Source: Pomphorhynchus laevis
Taxonomy: Eukaryota > Acanthocephala > Palaeacanthocephala > Echinorhynchida > Pomphorhynchidae
Assembly: GCA_012934845.2 (NCBI GenBank)
Contig: WNNJ02000923.1
Location: 114,425-178,424, forward strand
Direction: 5' to 3'
DNA length: 64,000 nucleotides
Shown in pieces: positions 9,727 through 19,907 of this stretch. A program made the position numbers and the translations under genes. Position 1 is the first letter of the stretch, and the number at the start of each line of letters is the position of its first letter. Under the pieces are notes generated by a model, which was given only the letters and a program-made list of their open reading frames with translations, had not been told where the DNA came from and ran no database searches.

Positions 9727-10686
9727 CTATTTAAGGTTGATCTTCATGTTGGCATCGCAGAACGCTTGTATGATTGATAGGAAACAGAATCTGGGCTGCT
9801 CCGGTGTTTGAACAAGCCCAGGACGTTGATTACGAAGATGGTGTAAAATATTCATAAGTTGAACATGAGAGTTACAACCTTCACTTGCTGCAAGTAGAAT
9901 GAGTACGATATCTACAAAAGCAAACGTGCCACTTCTTCCGATACCAGCACTGCAATAAATAACTGGTGAGTGTTCGAAGGCATGTTGACTTCGTAAAATG
10001 CTAAGAAAACGAAGGAAATTTTCAGGGCAAGAAGGTTCGCCAAAGTCAGGCAAATCAGTATAATTGTAATGATGTATATCTCTTGTTTCGCCTGTATTGC
10101 TTTTTAGAATTTTTAAATTTCTCTTTACAAACGAATCGTCATGTATTCCAGATTGAAGTTCAACAGTCATATCGACATCGTTCAAACGCATAATTGCCGT
10201 ATCTTCTTCGGTAAGACCATCGATTAGTATTTTTTCCATAGTGCACTCCATTGTAAAATACTGGAAGCATTTGGAACGGCCCTTTTCCACTAACTTATTC
10301 AGCATAATAATCGACCGAACGTTTTCTTGCCAAACCATATTCCAATAATGTGAGATCGTGTTCGACAAATGGCCCTGAGTAAGTATGTATGATCGATTTG
10401 CAGGTTTATATCCAACAAAGTTAGCATTGATATACGATGTTTGACAGTTTTTAAGCTTTACTAATGTGCTGTCGACTTCTCCATTGCGTTCTAAAAGTGG
10501 ATCTGCATTGTAGTTATATCCACCCGACGGTTCATAGCCGCAAGCCCAATCATTCGTAAGATTTAGATCTTTTAATTGACTCGGAGCAAGCCCGCGTATA
10601 TTGGTGGGCATCTGTAATCCATAATCATTTAATCTTAGGAATTCTCGAAAATCTTCACACTTTTTATCTCGGTTGATTTGCTGCAT
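9727..10686 (-). CDS. Intronless protein tyrosine phosphatase, PTP1B/TCPTP-like (possible retrocopy)
   Basis: A 319-residue single-exon reading frame with a classical PTP domain. YINANF lies near residue 84, RSYILTQG just after it, the PDFG acid loop near 213-216 (Asp 214), and the P-loop CSAGIGRSG at 245-253 (nucleophile Cys 245, Arg 251). The Q-loop is GLVQTPEQ (Gln about 293). The best family fit is PTPN1/PTPN2, which dephosphorylate phosphotyrosine proteins. Several usually fixed residues differ: Leu for Trp of the WPD loop, Tyr for His before the P-loop Cys, and TQGHL for TQGPL. The N-terminal phosphotyrosine loop region is not recognisable. The same frame stays open about 30 codons upstream of this Met without another Met. 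After the TAG stop it runs on for about 75 codons to roughly 9502. No splice sites were found inside. It could be a working divergent phosphatase, a retrocopy or a laterally acquired gene. Confidence 0.75.
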   Translation of the reverse strand: MQQINRDKKCEDFREFLRLNDYGLQMPTNIRGLAPSQLKDLNLTNDWACGYEPSGGYNYNADPLLERNGEVDSTLVKLKNCQTSYINANFVGYKPANRSYILTQGHLSNTISHYWNMVWQENVRSIIMLNKLVEKGRSKCFQYFTMECTMEKILIDGLTEEDTAIMRLNDVDMTVELQSGIHDDSFVKRNLKILKSNTGETRDIHHYNYTDLPDFGEPSCPENFLRFLSILRSQHAFEHSPVIYCSAGIGRSGTFAFVDIVLILLAASEGCNSHVQLMNILHHLRNQRPGLVQTPEQPRFCFLSIIQAFCDANMKINLK

Positions 10687-10873
10687 ATGGATTTTGGTAT
10701 TAGTTCGTCGGAACCCTTTGTCGGGTTTAGTGATATGCGGGAAACGCTGGCGGATAAAGGCTCCGTAGGCCCGCTTTCAGAAATATTTAATGTATATACG
10801 AAAAAGATAAACGATGCAAAGATAATCCTACAGTCACAAAATTACTTCGTATGAAAGCAAATGATTCCAATAA

Positions 10874-10914
10874 CATAATGATGCTGGTTATTTGTCATAA
10901 CCAGCATCATTATG
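10874..10914. repeat. Perfect hairpin, 18-bp arms and 5-nt loop
   Basis: CATAATGATGCTGGTTAT and its exact reverse complement flank TTGTC, about 190 bp upstream of the phosphatase frame. Confidence 0.85.
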
Positions 10915-11053
10915 CTGTTATCAGTGAACTACTTACACTATCCAACTAATAAACTAAACAGTTTTTCATAGTTTAAAATCAAAAAAGGTGCTTATGTTTC
11001 TTACAGTACTTAAATCTATTTTAATTTTTAAACTACTTAAAAGTCTAATTGAT

Positions 11054-11081
11054 TTTTAACAGTCTATTAGTTGATTTTTAA
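11054..11081. repeat. 28-bp direct repeat, left copy
   Basis: TTTTAACAGTCTATTAG plus 11 more bases is repeated exactly at 11928-11955. The two copies bracket the RLE-LINE fragment and look like a target-site duplication. Confidence 0.75.
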
Positions 11082-11089
11082 ATTTATTT

Positions 11090-11715
11090 AAAAAGTTATT
11101 TATGGGAATAAGACGACTGACAGTGTAAGCACATAGATCTTTCGAATCCAAAACTTCCGTTGCGATTTTCACGACGAAATCCCTCAAAACATTTATCAAA
11201 CATCTCGATTCACTTCCAAATGCCATCAAAAATGATCTCCATGCATCCGCATCCACACCGGAAGGACCAGCTGATCCGTGAGTTCGTCGTGCCGCTTTTA
11301 TTATATCTGAGTCATTTAAACTAAAATATCTGACATTATTATGTTCTATACATCCATCTATCTTTGAGTGTAATGTAAATTCATGGTCGATGTGCGATCC
11401 ATTTGGGTGCATTTCCTTTAGGTGTTGCCATACTGATTTCCCATTTACATCACTATTGACATTCAAAATGTTAGAATATTCTTCCTCCTGTATTAATCTA
11501 AGTGCCTTTCCAATTTTTCCTGCACGAATGAAATTCACTGCCTTTTTTATTTTTGAGGTTGGGGTTTTCTCAGCAGCGTTTCGTAAAAGTTTGTTTCTCA
11601 GACTGCAAATAGCGTGCTTCTTCTATTAATTCTTGAAATTAGCCTTGTCTCCATAATTTGATTCGTTTTTCTAAAATTTTCCGGTTATGACTTATTCTTC
11701 GGTCTGGTGTTCGCT
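11090..11715 (-). mobile_element. RLE-LINE fragment, N-terminal part only
   Basis: The minus strand from about 11715 reads RILEKRIKLW and EARYLQSE in broken frames. A 160-codon open frame (11538 to 11056) follows with GKIGKALRLIQ, AARRTHGSAGPSGVDADAW and YTVSRLIPIN. These are the positions just before the RT fingers in elements E0 and E2. The similarity stops at about 11105, before the RPIGVG motif, so everything from the RT onward is missing. The last residues of the open frame run into the flanking 28-bp repeat. Confidence 0.75.
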
Positions 11716-11927
11716 GCAAAACTGAAAAACTGCAAAACTTAAACTGTCAGTAAAAACTTAAATGGATTAAGAAAATATTAAGAGAAAGAACAAAAGCTAT
11801 ACGATAGGCAGATTGATTTTGAACTGTTAATTATATTTATCATTTGCCGTAAATTTGATAAAAAAAACCTTTACTGATTTTAAATAAAAGCAATCTTGAT
11901 TCAAAATCAGTTCAACAGCAACTCCAA

Positions 11928-11955
11928 TTTTAACAGTCTATTAGTTGATTTTTAA
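11928..11955. repeat. 28-bp direct repeat, right copy
   Basis: Exact match of 11054-11081. Between 11720 and this copy lies about 200 bp of AT-rich sequence with no coding similarity, possibly the 5' untranslated part of the inserted element. Confidence 0.75.
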
Positions 11956-12540
11956 CATAAATAATTTTTTAAATAAAAATATGGCTCGCATAAGCAAAAT
12001 ATGTTGTATTTCGTGATAGGCATGTTTGAGAGTGTGCAACCAAGATTGCTAACAGAAACAAAATTCAAAAATTCATGTATTTATCAAAAGCATAAAGTTA
12101 ATATAGAACTTGTCAGTTATTCAAATCTAATTAAATATTACAAATGCCAAAGATTGTTTAGATAATTTCAAATTTTTTATAATTTTTTAGATATTAATTT
12201 CATTCGAATATTAGCTAACGTTTACTTATGGCTTATCCAAATAAATGCGTTTCTAGCATCGATGGAGAAAATTTCCGTTTCAGAATTTGAGTGGAATTGA
12301 TCTGATAGCGAGTGAATCGCGTATTCTATTCCTCCATGTTGTCAGCAAACACTTGTTCACATCTCGCTACGGCTTACACGCTAGACTTGTACCTCTCCTA
12401 CCACTACGGACCTCACTCCTAGATTTTTGTTTAAATCAATAAAGCGTAATGCGACTAAAGCTTCTAACACCTAAAAAATCCATTTTATCCGTCGCTATCA
12501 GAAACGCCATACGCGAGATTATCTCTGATAAGTTTCATGA
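11956..12540. other. AT-rich, no recognisable gene
   Basis: No domain, RNA or repeat could be supported. A slightly more GC-balanced stretch near 12290-12420 remains unexplained. Confidence 0.4.
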
Positions 12541-12559
12541 ATGCATCTTCAATGTCGTT

Positions 12560-13095
12560 TACATACGTTTGAACTCTTAAGACGTGACCCTGTTAGTCCA
12601 GCACAACCATGAATATTCAAGGCAGTAGTAATTATGCGATTCGCATCTATCTCGGTAAATAAAATGCCATGCGGGCAACAATTTAGAAGTGGGTTTTGAA
12701 GAAATGCTTCCTAATAAACCTTTATGAATTCTGGATGAATTTCACTTAAATTCTGACGTATGGTACGTACACAGAAATCATCATACCATTGATATATCGG
12801 ACGTTCAACTTTGTCTGAATATTTCAAGGTTTTGATCGGTGCGTTGATGTTGCCAGATTTTATCAATGACGAGAAGCGTTTTTTACAGTCAACGCGTATG
12901 ACTACGTTGGTATTTAGTATTATGTACTTTCGTTTAAGTACACTATCTTCATCTAATATATCTTGTAGTTTACCACTATGCAACAGTGTAAAGCGTCTTT
13001 TTAGCGCTATCCTGATCAGTGGTGGAATTCGTTGAAGTAGGCACAGACAGATTACGATAACTTCTTTTAATGCCAAGCACTCGCAATCTAACATA
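12560..13095 (-). pseudogene. RLE-LINE fragment, N-terminal region of a different copy
   Basis: A 127-codon open frame (13094 to 12711) contains ALKRRFTLLHSGKL and ends HPEFIKVY. The same frame then continues through EIDANRI and ALNIHGCAGLTG. The last block corresponds to the AA..T.GSAGPSG box of the other RLE-LINEs, so the whole is read as the region before the RT. It is only weakly similar and no RT is left. Confidence 0.5.
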
Positions 13096-13560
13096 AATTT
13101 GTTTCACTGATCAGATCGATGAACTGATCACTCTCGTGGCCAAGATAATAGTGAGAAGAGATCAGGACGCTAACTGATAAGCTCCGAATATGCACCAATA
13201 AGTGCATGTATATCCATCGGGTGATCTGTATCTAAACATTATATAATATATATTATATTATATATTATATTATTATATGTATTATATTATATATTATATT
13301 ATTATATATTATATATTATAATCTACTATATTATAGTAGATTATCATCTAGTATATCTTGTAGTTTACCACTATGCAACAGTGTAAAGCGTCTTTTTAAC
13401 GCTATCCTGATCAGTTGCACCTTCCATGGTGGAATTCGTTGAAGTAGGCACAGACAGATTACAGTAACTTTTTTCAATGAGAAGTACTCGCCATCTAACT
13501 TATCCGACACCTGTTTGTATTTTTCAATGATCAGGTTGATGAACTGATTGATCTCATGGC
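12950..13560. repeat. Local duplication of about 180 bp flanking an AT microsatellite
   Basis: CTTGTAGTTTACCACTATGC through GAAGTAGGCACAGACAGATT at about 12950-13130 recurs at 13344-13560. The second copy has a 13-bp insertion (TTGCACCTTCCAT) and scattered changes. The AT microsatellite lies exactly between them. Confidence 0.8.
13240..13345. repeat. TATTATATTA microsatellite
   Basis: An uninterrupted run of TAT/ATT units ends in a palindrome whose 13-bp arms (ATAATCTACTATA and its complement) are separated by one base. Confidence 0.85.
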
Positions 13561-14629
13561 AAACGAGTAGTAAGAAGAGTTTAATAAATTCATGTATATT
13601 CGTTTGGCAAAGTGTAACTATATATTCAGCAGTAGAGTGCCTATTAGAGTGATTATTACTTGAAGACTTTTGAGTAACATGTTTTCACTGTTTAAAATGT
13701 TTGACATATTCTTGGCTTATATTTTCACTAATTTGAATTGAAATTGTAATATTCTACTAATTGATATGACTACTGTAAATATAATAAATTCAATGTAAAA
13801 TAGACATTTTAATAGGCACTATATTTAAACAAAAATTGAAAATTATTGAAATATACAGAATAATTAAAATAAGTTAAATCAAAAGAATGTTAAAACTCTA
13901 AGATTGCAAACCACGGTATACTGCTGACTTCAATTAGAGGCGTTTTCAATTAGAATAACGACACTCAATCACTAAATTAAAAATTTTTTTCTGGTTTGAT
14001 ACTTTAAAACTAATTTCACGGAAGCCGATAATGAATTGAATGGAGTCTGGACATCAGATGAAAAAGTAGCAGATTTACCAGGAGAATACGAGGATGAACC
14101 GACAACAATTTACCAACATATAAGTAATATATATTAGATGAACCAACATATGTGTTGGCATATGTATTTGTTGGTATATATTAGATGTTTCGTGTGCTAC
14201 TATACATGAATTTACTGGATTAGCAAATGTTAATTAAGATAATCGTCAATTGAATTGTTGTGTTTTTATTGAATTTTTGTATTTAAGTGCTTTATACTGA
14301 ATTGTGATTCATTTGCAATTCTAACAGTTAAAATTTGTTCCAAAGATAAATTGTGATTTTTTGAAATTTTTAATCTATTTTTAATAGATTAAAATAAAAT
14401 TATTATTATTTTATTAATAAAATTTTAAATCTAAATTTTACTTCTCGTAAAATTTGAAAATACTTTTTTGCAAAAATAGATAAATAATCTAAAGACTTTT
14501 AACCTTAAATCAATAAAATAAAATAAGATAAATAAACATTCAACAGCTGCAGTATAAAGTTGATAATTGGTTCACAATATAAAGTTAAAAATTGGTTTAA
14601 TTAAAAATGCGTTTAATCCATATGAAATG
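13561..14629. other. No recognisable gene
   Basis: Strongly AT-rich. A short polar open stretch near 14010-14130 (+, NELNGVWTSDEKVADLPGEY) could be an exon remnant, but nothing supports it beyond the open frame. Confidence 0.35.
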
Positions 14630-15755
14630 TTACAAAAATTAAACCATCAAGTAAATATAAATATATGGATAAATTTGAATTAAAAGAATCCTTAAATATT
14701 TTGATAAATCAAAATTATTTAAAAGTAAAGACATCTATATTTAGACAAGTAAAAGGTGTTCCAATGGGTTGTAATAGTAGCCCAATTATAGCTGACTTGT
14801 TAAGCTTTATGTTTTTTAGCTTCTTGTCAAGCTACTTGTTTTTAAGTTTTATAGAATATGAATTTGTTCATAACTGTGTAAAAACTAAATCTAAACAATA
14901 TAAATATATGAAATATATGTTTCGATACATTGATGATATATGTGTATTTCAATTCTAATAATTTTTATTCAATTAGTGAACAAATTTACCCAGAAAGCCT
15001 TATTCTTAACAAAACCGATATTAATGATAAAGAAATTGTATATCTAGATATGAACATTAAATTAACATTAACTAAAACTACTATTAATTTATACTGTAAA
15101 GATGACATATTTAAATTTACAAGAAACATATTTTTACATTAGCATTCATGCATACCATATAATATAAAATATAATACATTAAATAATGAAATTTTAAGAA
15201 TTGCAACAATATGTAATGATATTGGCTTTCTTCAAAATCATTTAAATAATTTAATAGATACATATTTTAAACTAGGTTACTATAAAAATAACATCAAGCA
15301 GAAAATAGTAAAATATATAAATCAACACAATAATAAAAAAATGAATTTAAACTCTTAAGTGGCAAATTTTTATGGATGGATAATAAATAATATACTTTGT
15401 ATTATAATAAGATACTAGATAGTTATTTCAGAGGAAATACATCATTAGCATGTATTTGGCCCCGCTGCTATGTCGGGTAAAGGAGTTAGGGGCCGAAACC
15501 TGATAGCATAGCAGTTCCTCCTGATGACCTCTAATTATTATTATGATACAACGTCTTTTATTTGTTGGTCAATTCATAAAAATGACGTTTATTTTAAATT
15601 TCAATTCTTTATTTTAACTTGATTTAAATTATAGAACATCTAAAAACAATTATTAATTTTATTATTTAATTTTTAAATTTTGATTTAGCATTATTATGTT
15701 TTGTTTATTTTATAATTATATTAAATACGTAGACACAGTTAGCTGATTTGATCAT
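14630..15755 (+). mobile_element. PLE-like family P, copy 1 (5' truncated)
   Basis: It begins within the RT (KFELKESLNILIN). It carries GVPMGCNSSPIIADLL, the catalytic YIDDIC near 14927-14944, a frame break just after this box, then IVYLDMNIKLT and about 100 codons of C-terminal sequence. The IVYLDM box resembles the FLDV box that follows YIDD in Penelope-like RTs. No GIY-YIG domain is visible downstream. The 3' part is the conserved tail with the pseudoknot-like element. The copy is very similar to 23806-25015. Confidence 0.6.
15458..15514 (+). ncRNA. Pseudoknot-like element in family P tail, copy 1
   Basis: Two inverted repeats interlock. GGCCCC (15458-15463) can pair with GGGGCC (15489-15494), and CTGCTATG (15465-15472) with CATAGCAG (15507-15514). 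The order stem 1, stem 2, stem 1', stem 2' is an H-type pseudoknot. GAAAC follows the first closing strand and CTCCTGATGACC follows the second. The function is unknown; a structured 3' signal for the reverse transcriptase is an inference. Confidence 0.45.
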
Positions 15756-15965
15756 TCGTAAAACAATACTTACGGCTTATAATAACTGTCTGGATGGTGA
15801 AATAAATAAAGACGACGAGAAACTGAGCTAATACTTTTGGCTTATAATATTTTCTATCAGAATGATAAAATATTCAGACTACGACTTGATCACTGCTTAG
15901 GAAAATTCATCCTCGCTCTGGAAAACTCGTCTATTTATAGATGCAAATCTTCATCAAACATAATT
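15755..15965 (+). repeat. Dispersed repeat of about 200 bp, copy 2
   Basis: Same repeat and orientation as 9150-9345. Here it follows the family P tail directly. Confidence 0.65.
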
Positions 15966-16960
15966 TTCAACATTTTGTATTTCAACGTTATACACTAATT
16001 TTTATCTTTGAACAACAAACGAAGAAAATAAAGTGATTCAATTTAAAATTGTTGAAATTCTTGTCTATTATACAAATGTAAAGTTGACTGACTCTTAGTT
16101 GCTTTTTTAAATTAATGCAAGCTAACATTTGAATAACACAATAGGGATCAAATGTCATGTGAGTGTAACTTTTAAAAAATGTTCTATCTTTGCGAGTGAA
16201 GGCATTTTAATGTTACCTTAGCACTTTGTCATATATTATATTAAACAATGAGAATAATAAAAAATATTTAACGTTATACACAAATTGTGTCTTTGAACAA
16301 CAAACGAAGAAAATAAAGTGATTCAATTTAAAATTGTTGAAATTCTTGTCTATTCTACAAATGTAAGGTTGAGTGACTCTTAGTTGCTTTTTAAAATTAA
16401 AATAAGCTAACATTTGAATAACACAATAGGGATCAAATGTCATGTGAGTGTATCTTTTAAAAAATGTATTTTATCTTTGCGAGTAAAGGCATTTTACCGT
16501 TACCTTAACACTTAGTCATTATATATATTATATGAACAATGAAAACAATAAAAGAATATTTTAGAAAGGTAAAAAGGATTGATTAATTGTTCAAAAAATT
16601 CAGGTGTATATTCAAATACTTGACAATTTGAAGTTAAAACAAATTCAGTCTACTGTTGTAAAATTGCGTTACTATTGAGATGGATGCTTAACACACATTT
16701 TTAAATTAAATAGAACTGTTGCTTTTTAAAATCAAAACAAGCTAACATTTGAATAGCACAATGGGATCAAATGTAATGTGAATGCAACTTTAAAAAATGT
16801 ATTCTATCTTTGTGAGTAAAGGTAATTTGACTAAGCACTTAGTCAGTATATAACTATCGCTTATTCAGTATATTATATTAAACAATGAATATTATAAAAT
16901 AGTATTTTAAAAAGTTAAAAATTCTGGTGTTTATACAAATATTTGACAATTTGAAATAAT
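15965..16960. repeat. Tandem repeat, three units of 285-335 bp
   Basis: GCTAACATTTGAATA occurs at 16121, 16406 and 16741. The first two units share long identical stretches (CTTTGAACAACAAACGAAG and more); the third is more diverged and longer. No coding content or ribozyme core was found. Confidence 0.75.
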
Positions 16961-17199
16961 TTTTCATCAAAATATCAAAATAAAATTCACAATAAACAGC
17001 AATATGAACAAACAACACTAGATATAAAAATCACAAAAGTTGGCAAAATAAACAAATTATTTTTTTGTTTGTTTGAAACAAACGTATTTTTGTAATTTTA
17101 TTAAACCATTTAAAAAATTTAAACATATTCTAAATAACTTCGTTGCTGTCTGATTCACTGTTTGATGGTTGATCGTCGCTGTTAAGGTGAGTTCTGATA

Positions 17200-17960
17200 T
17201 CTAAAAGCGATATGTTGAACGCCAAGTCTTGTCTTCATATCATTATTCATAATCACACAACAGTTAATTAGAACATGATATTTTTTCAAAGTTTACATAG
17301 ACTATTGTATATACCCCTACTATTTTACTATGCCCGACATGAATATGCTTGCATTTATTTTTATTCAAACTCAATTTATTTACACTAAATGTCATTAATC
17401 ATGACACTAATGTATATATTGGAAAACATTGGGCTCAATACACATCCCTATGGCACATCGCGATAGACTGCTGGCAAGTTAGAGATCCAATCTTCCACGA
17501 ACTGTAAAATAACGATGAGTGAGTAATGGCATAATCCATTTTTTTATACGAGAATCAATATCACATAGCGATAGTCGATCAATAAGGAGACTGAAGGACT
17601 CAATCTATAGCTTTAGATAAATCAAAGAACACCGTATCTACTCATATTCTTAATCTAACTAAATTTGACCAACAACTAATGAAGATTACAACGTAAGTCA
17701 CAATAGAATGATGTGACCTGAAATCATGCTGAGCATCGTTGATGATGTTATTACTTCCAGTGCCAAACATAATCATCTCCATTACCTTACATGCAAAAAA
17801 TGTCAAATTTATAGGACGGAAATTAGCCCCAGACTGTGATCAGTACCTCAATATCGGGCAGATTATGGATTTCCTTTTATCATCCGGTAGACATTCAAGG
17901 AATGTCTACCGGATCTTTAAAATAAAGCACATAAAGGACTTATCAACACTGTAGTCAATT
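17200..17960 (-). mobile_element. CR1/Jockey-type LINE fragment, RT remnant
   Basis: Read from 17850 downward on the minus strand there are RPINLTFFACKVMEMI, AQHDFRSHHSIVTYV and VDTVFFDLSKAID (RT palm A). These are followed by a degraded GCVLSPMFSNIYI block (B box) and VNKLSLNKNKCKHIHVGH, the region after the YADD box. The YADD box itself is missing. Stops and small indels are frequent, so the copy is old. Confidence 0.65.
17882..17914. repeat. Perfect hairpin, 15-bp arms and 3-nt loop
   Basis: ATCCGGTAGACATTC and its reverse complement flank AAG. It lies in the old LINE fragment. Confidence 0.85.
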
Positions 17961-18060
17961 AGCAATATAGATGGAAGGTCATCCGTCCTAGAAATATGAG
18001 GACAACTTTGGTCATTCTGACATTCTCAATGATATAAAAAGCGCAAACATTTCTTGTGAT

Positions 18061-18089
18061 ATTTCGATCTTGACATGGATCATCTTCAG
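18061..18089 (-). ncRNA. Hammerhead-like core in PLE-G tail
   Basis: On the minus strand CTGAAGA, a loop region and GATCGAAA repeat the arrangement at 4328-4355. Stem II is only about 3 bp and stem I is not evident. Confidence 0.3.
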
Positions 18090-18418
18090 ACATCTGTAAA
18101 ATAAAAAATACAAATTTCATTAAATAGTTATTTAATTTAGTAGTTTAATTTAATATCGAGCTTTTGGGTCGCCAACATCCAGAACGGCGGTTACTTTATA
18201 ACCTGCACACGTCCGCGGTCAAATCTCGATTTAGGTCCACTCATTTCGGGTCCTTCTGTCTTGTCGGCTATCCAGTCATTTTCACCGTCTTCTGCTGGGG
18301 GCGCTGATGCCTGAGTCCTTCTCATCTACGTGACCTGGTTAGTCGTTCAAGTGATGTCGCAGGAGACATACTACTGAAATCTATTTGTGAGCTAACAAGT
18401 AACATCCTTGCGGGTAAA

Positions 18419-19669
18419 GTGGCAACCTTAATCAGGACAATATTATGCGGAGCCAAGCTTCTGGCTTTCGTAAAAGGGGACGGTGGAGTCAGACCTATAG
18501 CTGTTGGGTGTACCTTCTGCCGGCTAGCTGCTAAGGTGGTTTGCAGATTTGCTACCGAGAGAGTGGTTGACATGTTTCTTCCAAATCAACTTGGCGTCGG
18601 TGTGCCTGGTGGTGTCGAGGCCGTAATTCATGCAGCGAGATGTTTTGCTGAACACGGTTTGGTAGGCAATTCAGTGATGGTAAAGTTAGACTTCGAAAAT
18701 GCCTTTAACTCAATCAGCAGGGGTGCAGTCCTTCATGTTGTGAAAAAGGAAATCCCGGGGATCCACGACTTCGTGGAAATGTGCTACGATTACCCAAGCA
18801 CACTTCTCTTCGAGGACAATGTGATTCATACAAAAGAGGGAGTACAACAAAAGGATCCTCTCAGTCCTCTCCTGTTCTCACTTACCATCAACAGTCTGAC
18901 CCACAGCATTTTGTCGCCATTAGCTGTTTGGTATCTGGATGACTGCTGCATAAGGGGAGAAGTTTCCACTCTAATCAATGATATCGAACACATTCGAACT
19001 CAAGGAACAAAAATTGGATTGTTCTTACGGCCAGACAAATACCAAGTGATTTCTAAAACCAGTACCTATATTCAACCTCTACTTGATATAATGCCAAACG
19101 TAAAAGTCTGTGATGTGTCATCCGCAGACTTACTAGGCGCTCCACTTTGCGCCGGATTTCACCTCGATATGTTCTTAGAATCGGCTATCACACAACTTCA
19201 GCAGGTAGGCCGAAAGCTCTCAAAACTTGCGAAGCACGACGCTTTCTTAATACTTCGACATTGTTTGAAGTTGCCAAGGATCAACTTCCTTTTACGCTGC
19301 GCACCGTGTTATACAAGCAGCCTCGTGAAAGCCTTAGACGTGGAAGTTCGCAGTTCTCCGGAGGAAATCCTTAACCTCAGGCTCTCTGACATAGCCTGTC
19401 GTCAAGCCTCGCTACCTGTTAAGATGTGTGGACTGGGTGTTTTGCGTGCGGAAGAGTTATCTATACCGGCCTTTTGTTCATATGTTTCGAGCACAAAAAA
19501 CTTAACTGCGCTATTAATCCCAGAGCATTTGGCAAATCGCTCAGGCACTAGTGACCTTAACTACCGAACGGCGTCAGAGAGTTGGACCACTAAATTCGTC
19601 CTGACTGTTCCAACGGATACAACCTTGCAAAAACGTTGGACAGCCCCATTGTTTGATAAGGAATTCTGA
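18419..19669 (+). pseudogene. Family R reverse transcriptase region
   Basis: A 416-codon frame. GGVRPIAVGCTFCRLAAKV lies near residue 20 onward, VKLDFENAFNSI (palm A, Asp) near 95, GVQQKDPLSPLLF (B box) near 145, and WYLDD (palm C) near 175. After that come thumb and linker residues ending TLQKRWTAPLF. The B box has QQKDP where relatives have QQGDP, and the catalytic box is YLDD instead of YADD. The frame stays open upstream of this Met to about 18270 with SSAGGADALSPSHL, so the Met is not the true start. Confidence 0.75.
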
Positions 19670-19907
19670 CACCTGGCAGCTTCATGCGCCTTTCCCAAAG
19701 ATCGGGCCCGCTTGCTAGCCGCGTCTACCAGATGGTTTGGCGACTCCTTAATGCCCTTCCGATAGCTTCGATCGCACAAAACTAGACGACAGTTCAATCT
19801 GTCTTGCATCAGCCCTCCGCCTCGGTATTCTCAACTCGGTTTCATTTAAGTGTGAGTGCGGCGTCGTATAAGACCCCTATGGTATTCACGGGCTAGACTG
19901 CCACAGA

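Noticed and set aside
15458-15530. GAAAC followed by CTGATGA in the family P tail looked like a permuted hammerhead.
   Set aside because: No CTGANGA precedes the GGCCCC stem and no GAAA follows the CTGATGA, so the core cannot be assembled in either order.
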